Positions 39,180 through 43,252 of a stretch of DNA of 43,252 nt are shown here, one piece after another. The position numbers and the translations under genes are program-made. The number at the start of each line of letters is the position of its first letter. Position 1 is the first letter of the stretch. The stretch is from NCBI GenBank assembly GCA_964450715.1, contig CAYVFC010000064.1, forward strand, positions 1 through 43,252, in the 5' to 3' direction. This stretch comes from CAYVFC01 sp964450715 (GTDB lineage Bacteria > Myxococcota_A > Polyangia > Polyangiales > JAFGIB01). Under the pieces are notes generated by a model. That model worked only from the letters and a program-made list of their open reading frames with translations, did no database searches and was not told the DNA's origin.

Positions 39180-43252
<4,073 letters not shown>

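Overview
The window looks like chromosome from a high-GC, Gram-negative, predatory or surface-living deltaproteobacterial-type organism, most likely Myxococcota. The reasons are the many lipoproteins with Gly/Ala-rich linkers, DUF1566 domains, thrombospondin type-3 (TSP3) repeats, von Willebrand A (vWA) domains and MopE-type metal-binding repeats, plus a PilZ-AMIN protein and an RRM protein. The taxonomic call is an inference; there is no rRNA or marker gene in the window. Three runs of exactly 100 N (30720-30819, 31156-31255, 40718-40817) are assembly gaps inside tandem repeats.

Region 1 (1-1431) is a graveyard: a short direct-repeat array, two truncated surface-protein fragments, a possible tiny ORF, and then the upstream region of the main locus.

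Region 2 (1432-12746) is the most interesting part and is visibly less GC-rich than the rest (29 of 60 bases G+C at 6841-6900, 41 of 60 at 33001-33060). On the + strand a tightly packed operon encodes a 13-residue leader ORF, two related radical SAM proteins with a central PDZ domain and a DUF512-like C-terminus, a third radical SAM protein, a 69-residue peptide ending in Ile-His-Trp-Gly with a near-perfect ribosome binding site, a strong intrinsic terminator, an 87-residue protein sharing a motif with the two PDZ radical SAM proteins, and an 819-residue cobalamin-binding radical SAM/SPASM protein. Facing it on the - strand is a second operon: response regulator with Fis-type helix-turn-helix, a 104-residue unknown, a six-helix membrane histidine kinase, and a class I isoprenoid synthase-like protein. 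The layout (peptide with C-terminal Trp, isoprenoid synthase, polytopic histidine kinase, response regulator) recalls the Bacillus ComQXPA quorum-sensing system, here joined to a radical SAM peptide-modification (RiPP) cluster. I propose it as a candidate undescribed peptide-signalling system. Two copies of a palindromic repeat flank the synthase/kinase pair, and a third lies at 32 kb.

Region 3 (13228-26574) holds envelope genes: an outer-membrane barrel protein, a two-domain parvulin lipoprotein, secreted hypotheticals, a 1742-residue lectin-like surface lipoprotein, a lipoprotein with HEAT-like repeats, and two overlapping DUF1566 lipoproteins.

Region 4 (26573-30174) holds a two-gene redox operon (HdrC/HdrB-like protein plus MetV-like MTHFR C-terminal protein) preceded by a 9-bp minisatellite and bracketed by a 19-nt direct repeat, then two small lipoproteins.

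Region 5 (30198-43252) holds a PilZ-transmembrane-AMIN protein (broken by two gaps), a Suv3-type helicase, an RRM RNA-binding protein, a YbgC thioesterase, and two paralogous TSP3-vWA-MopE lipoproteins, the second running off the window end.
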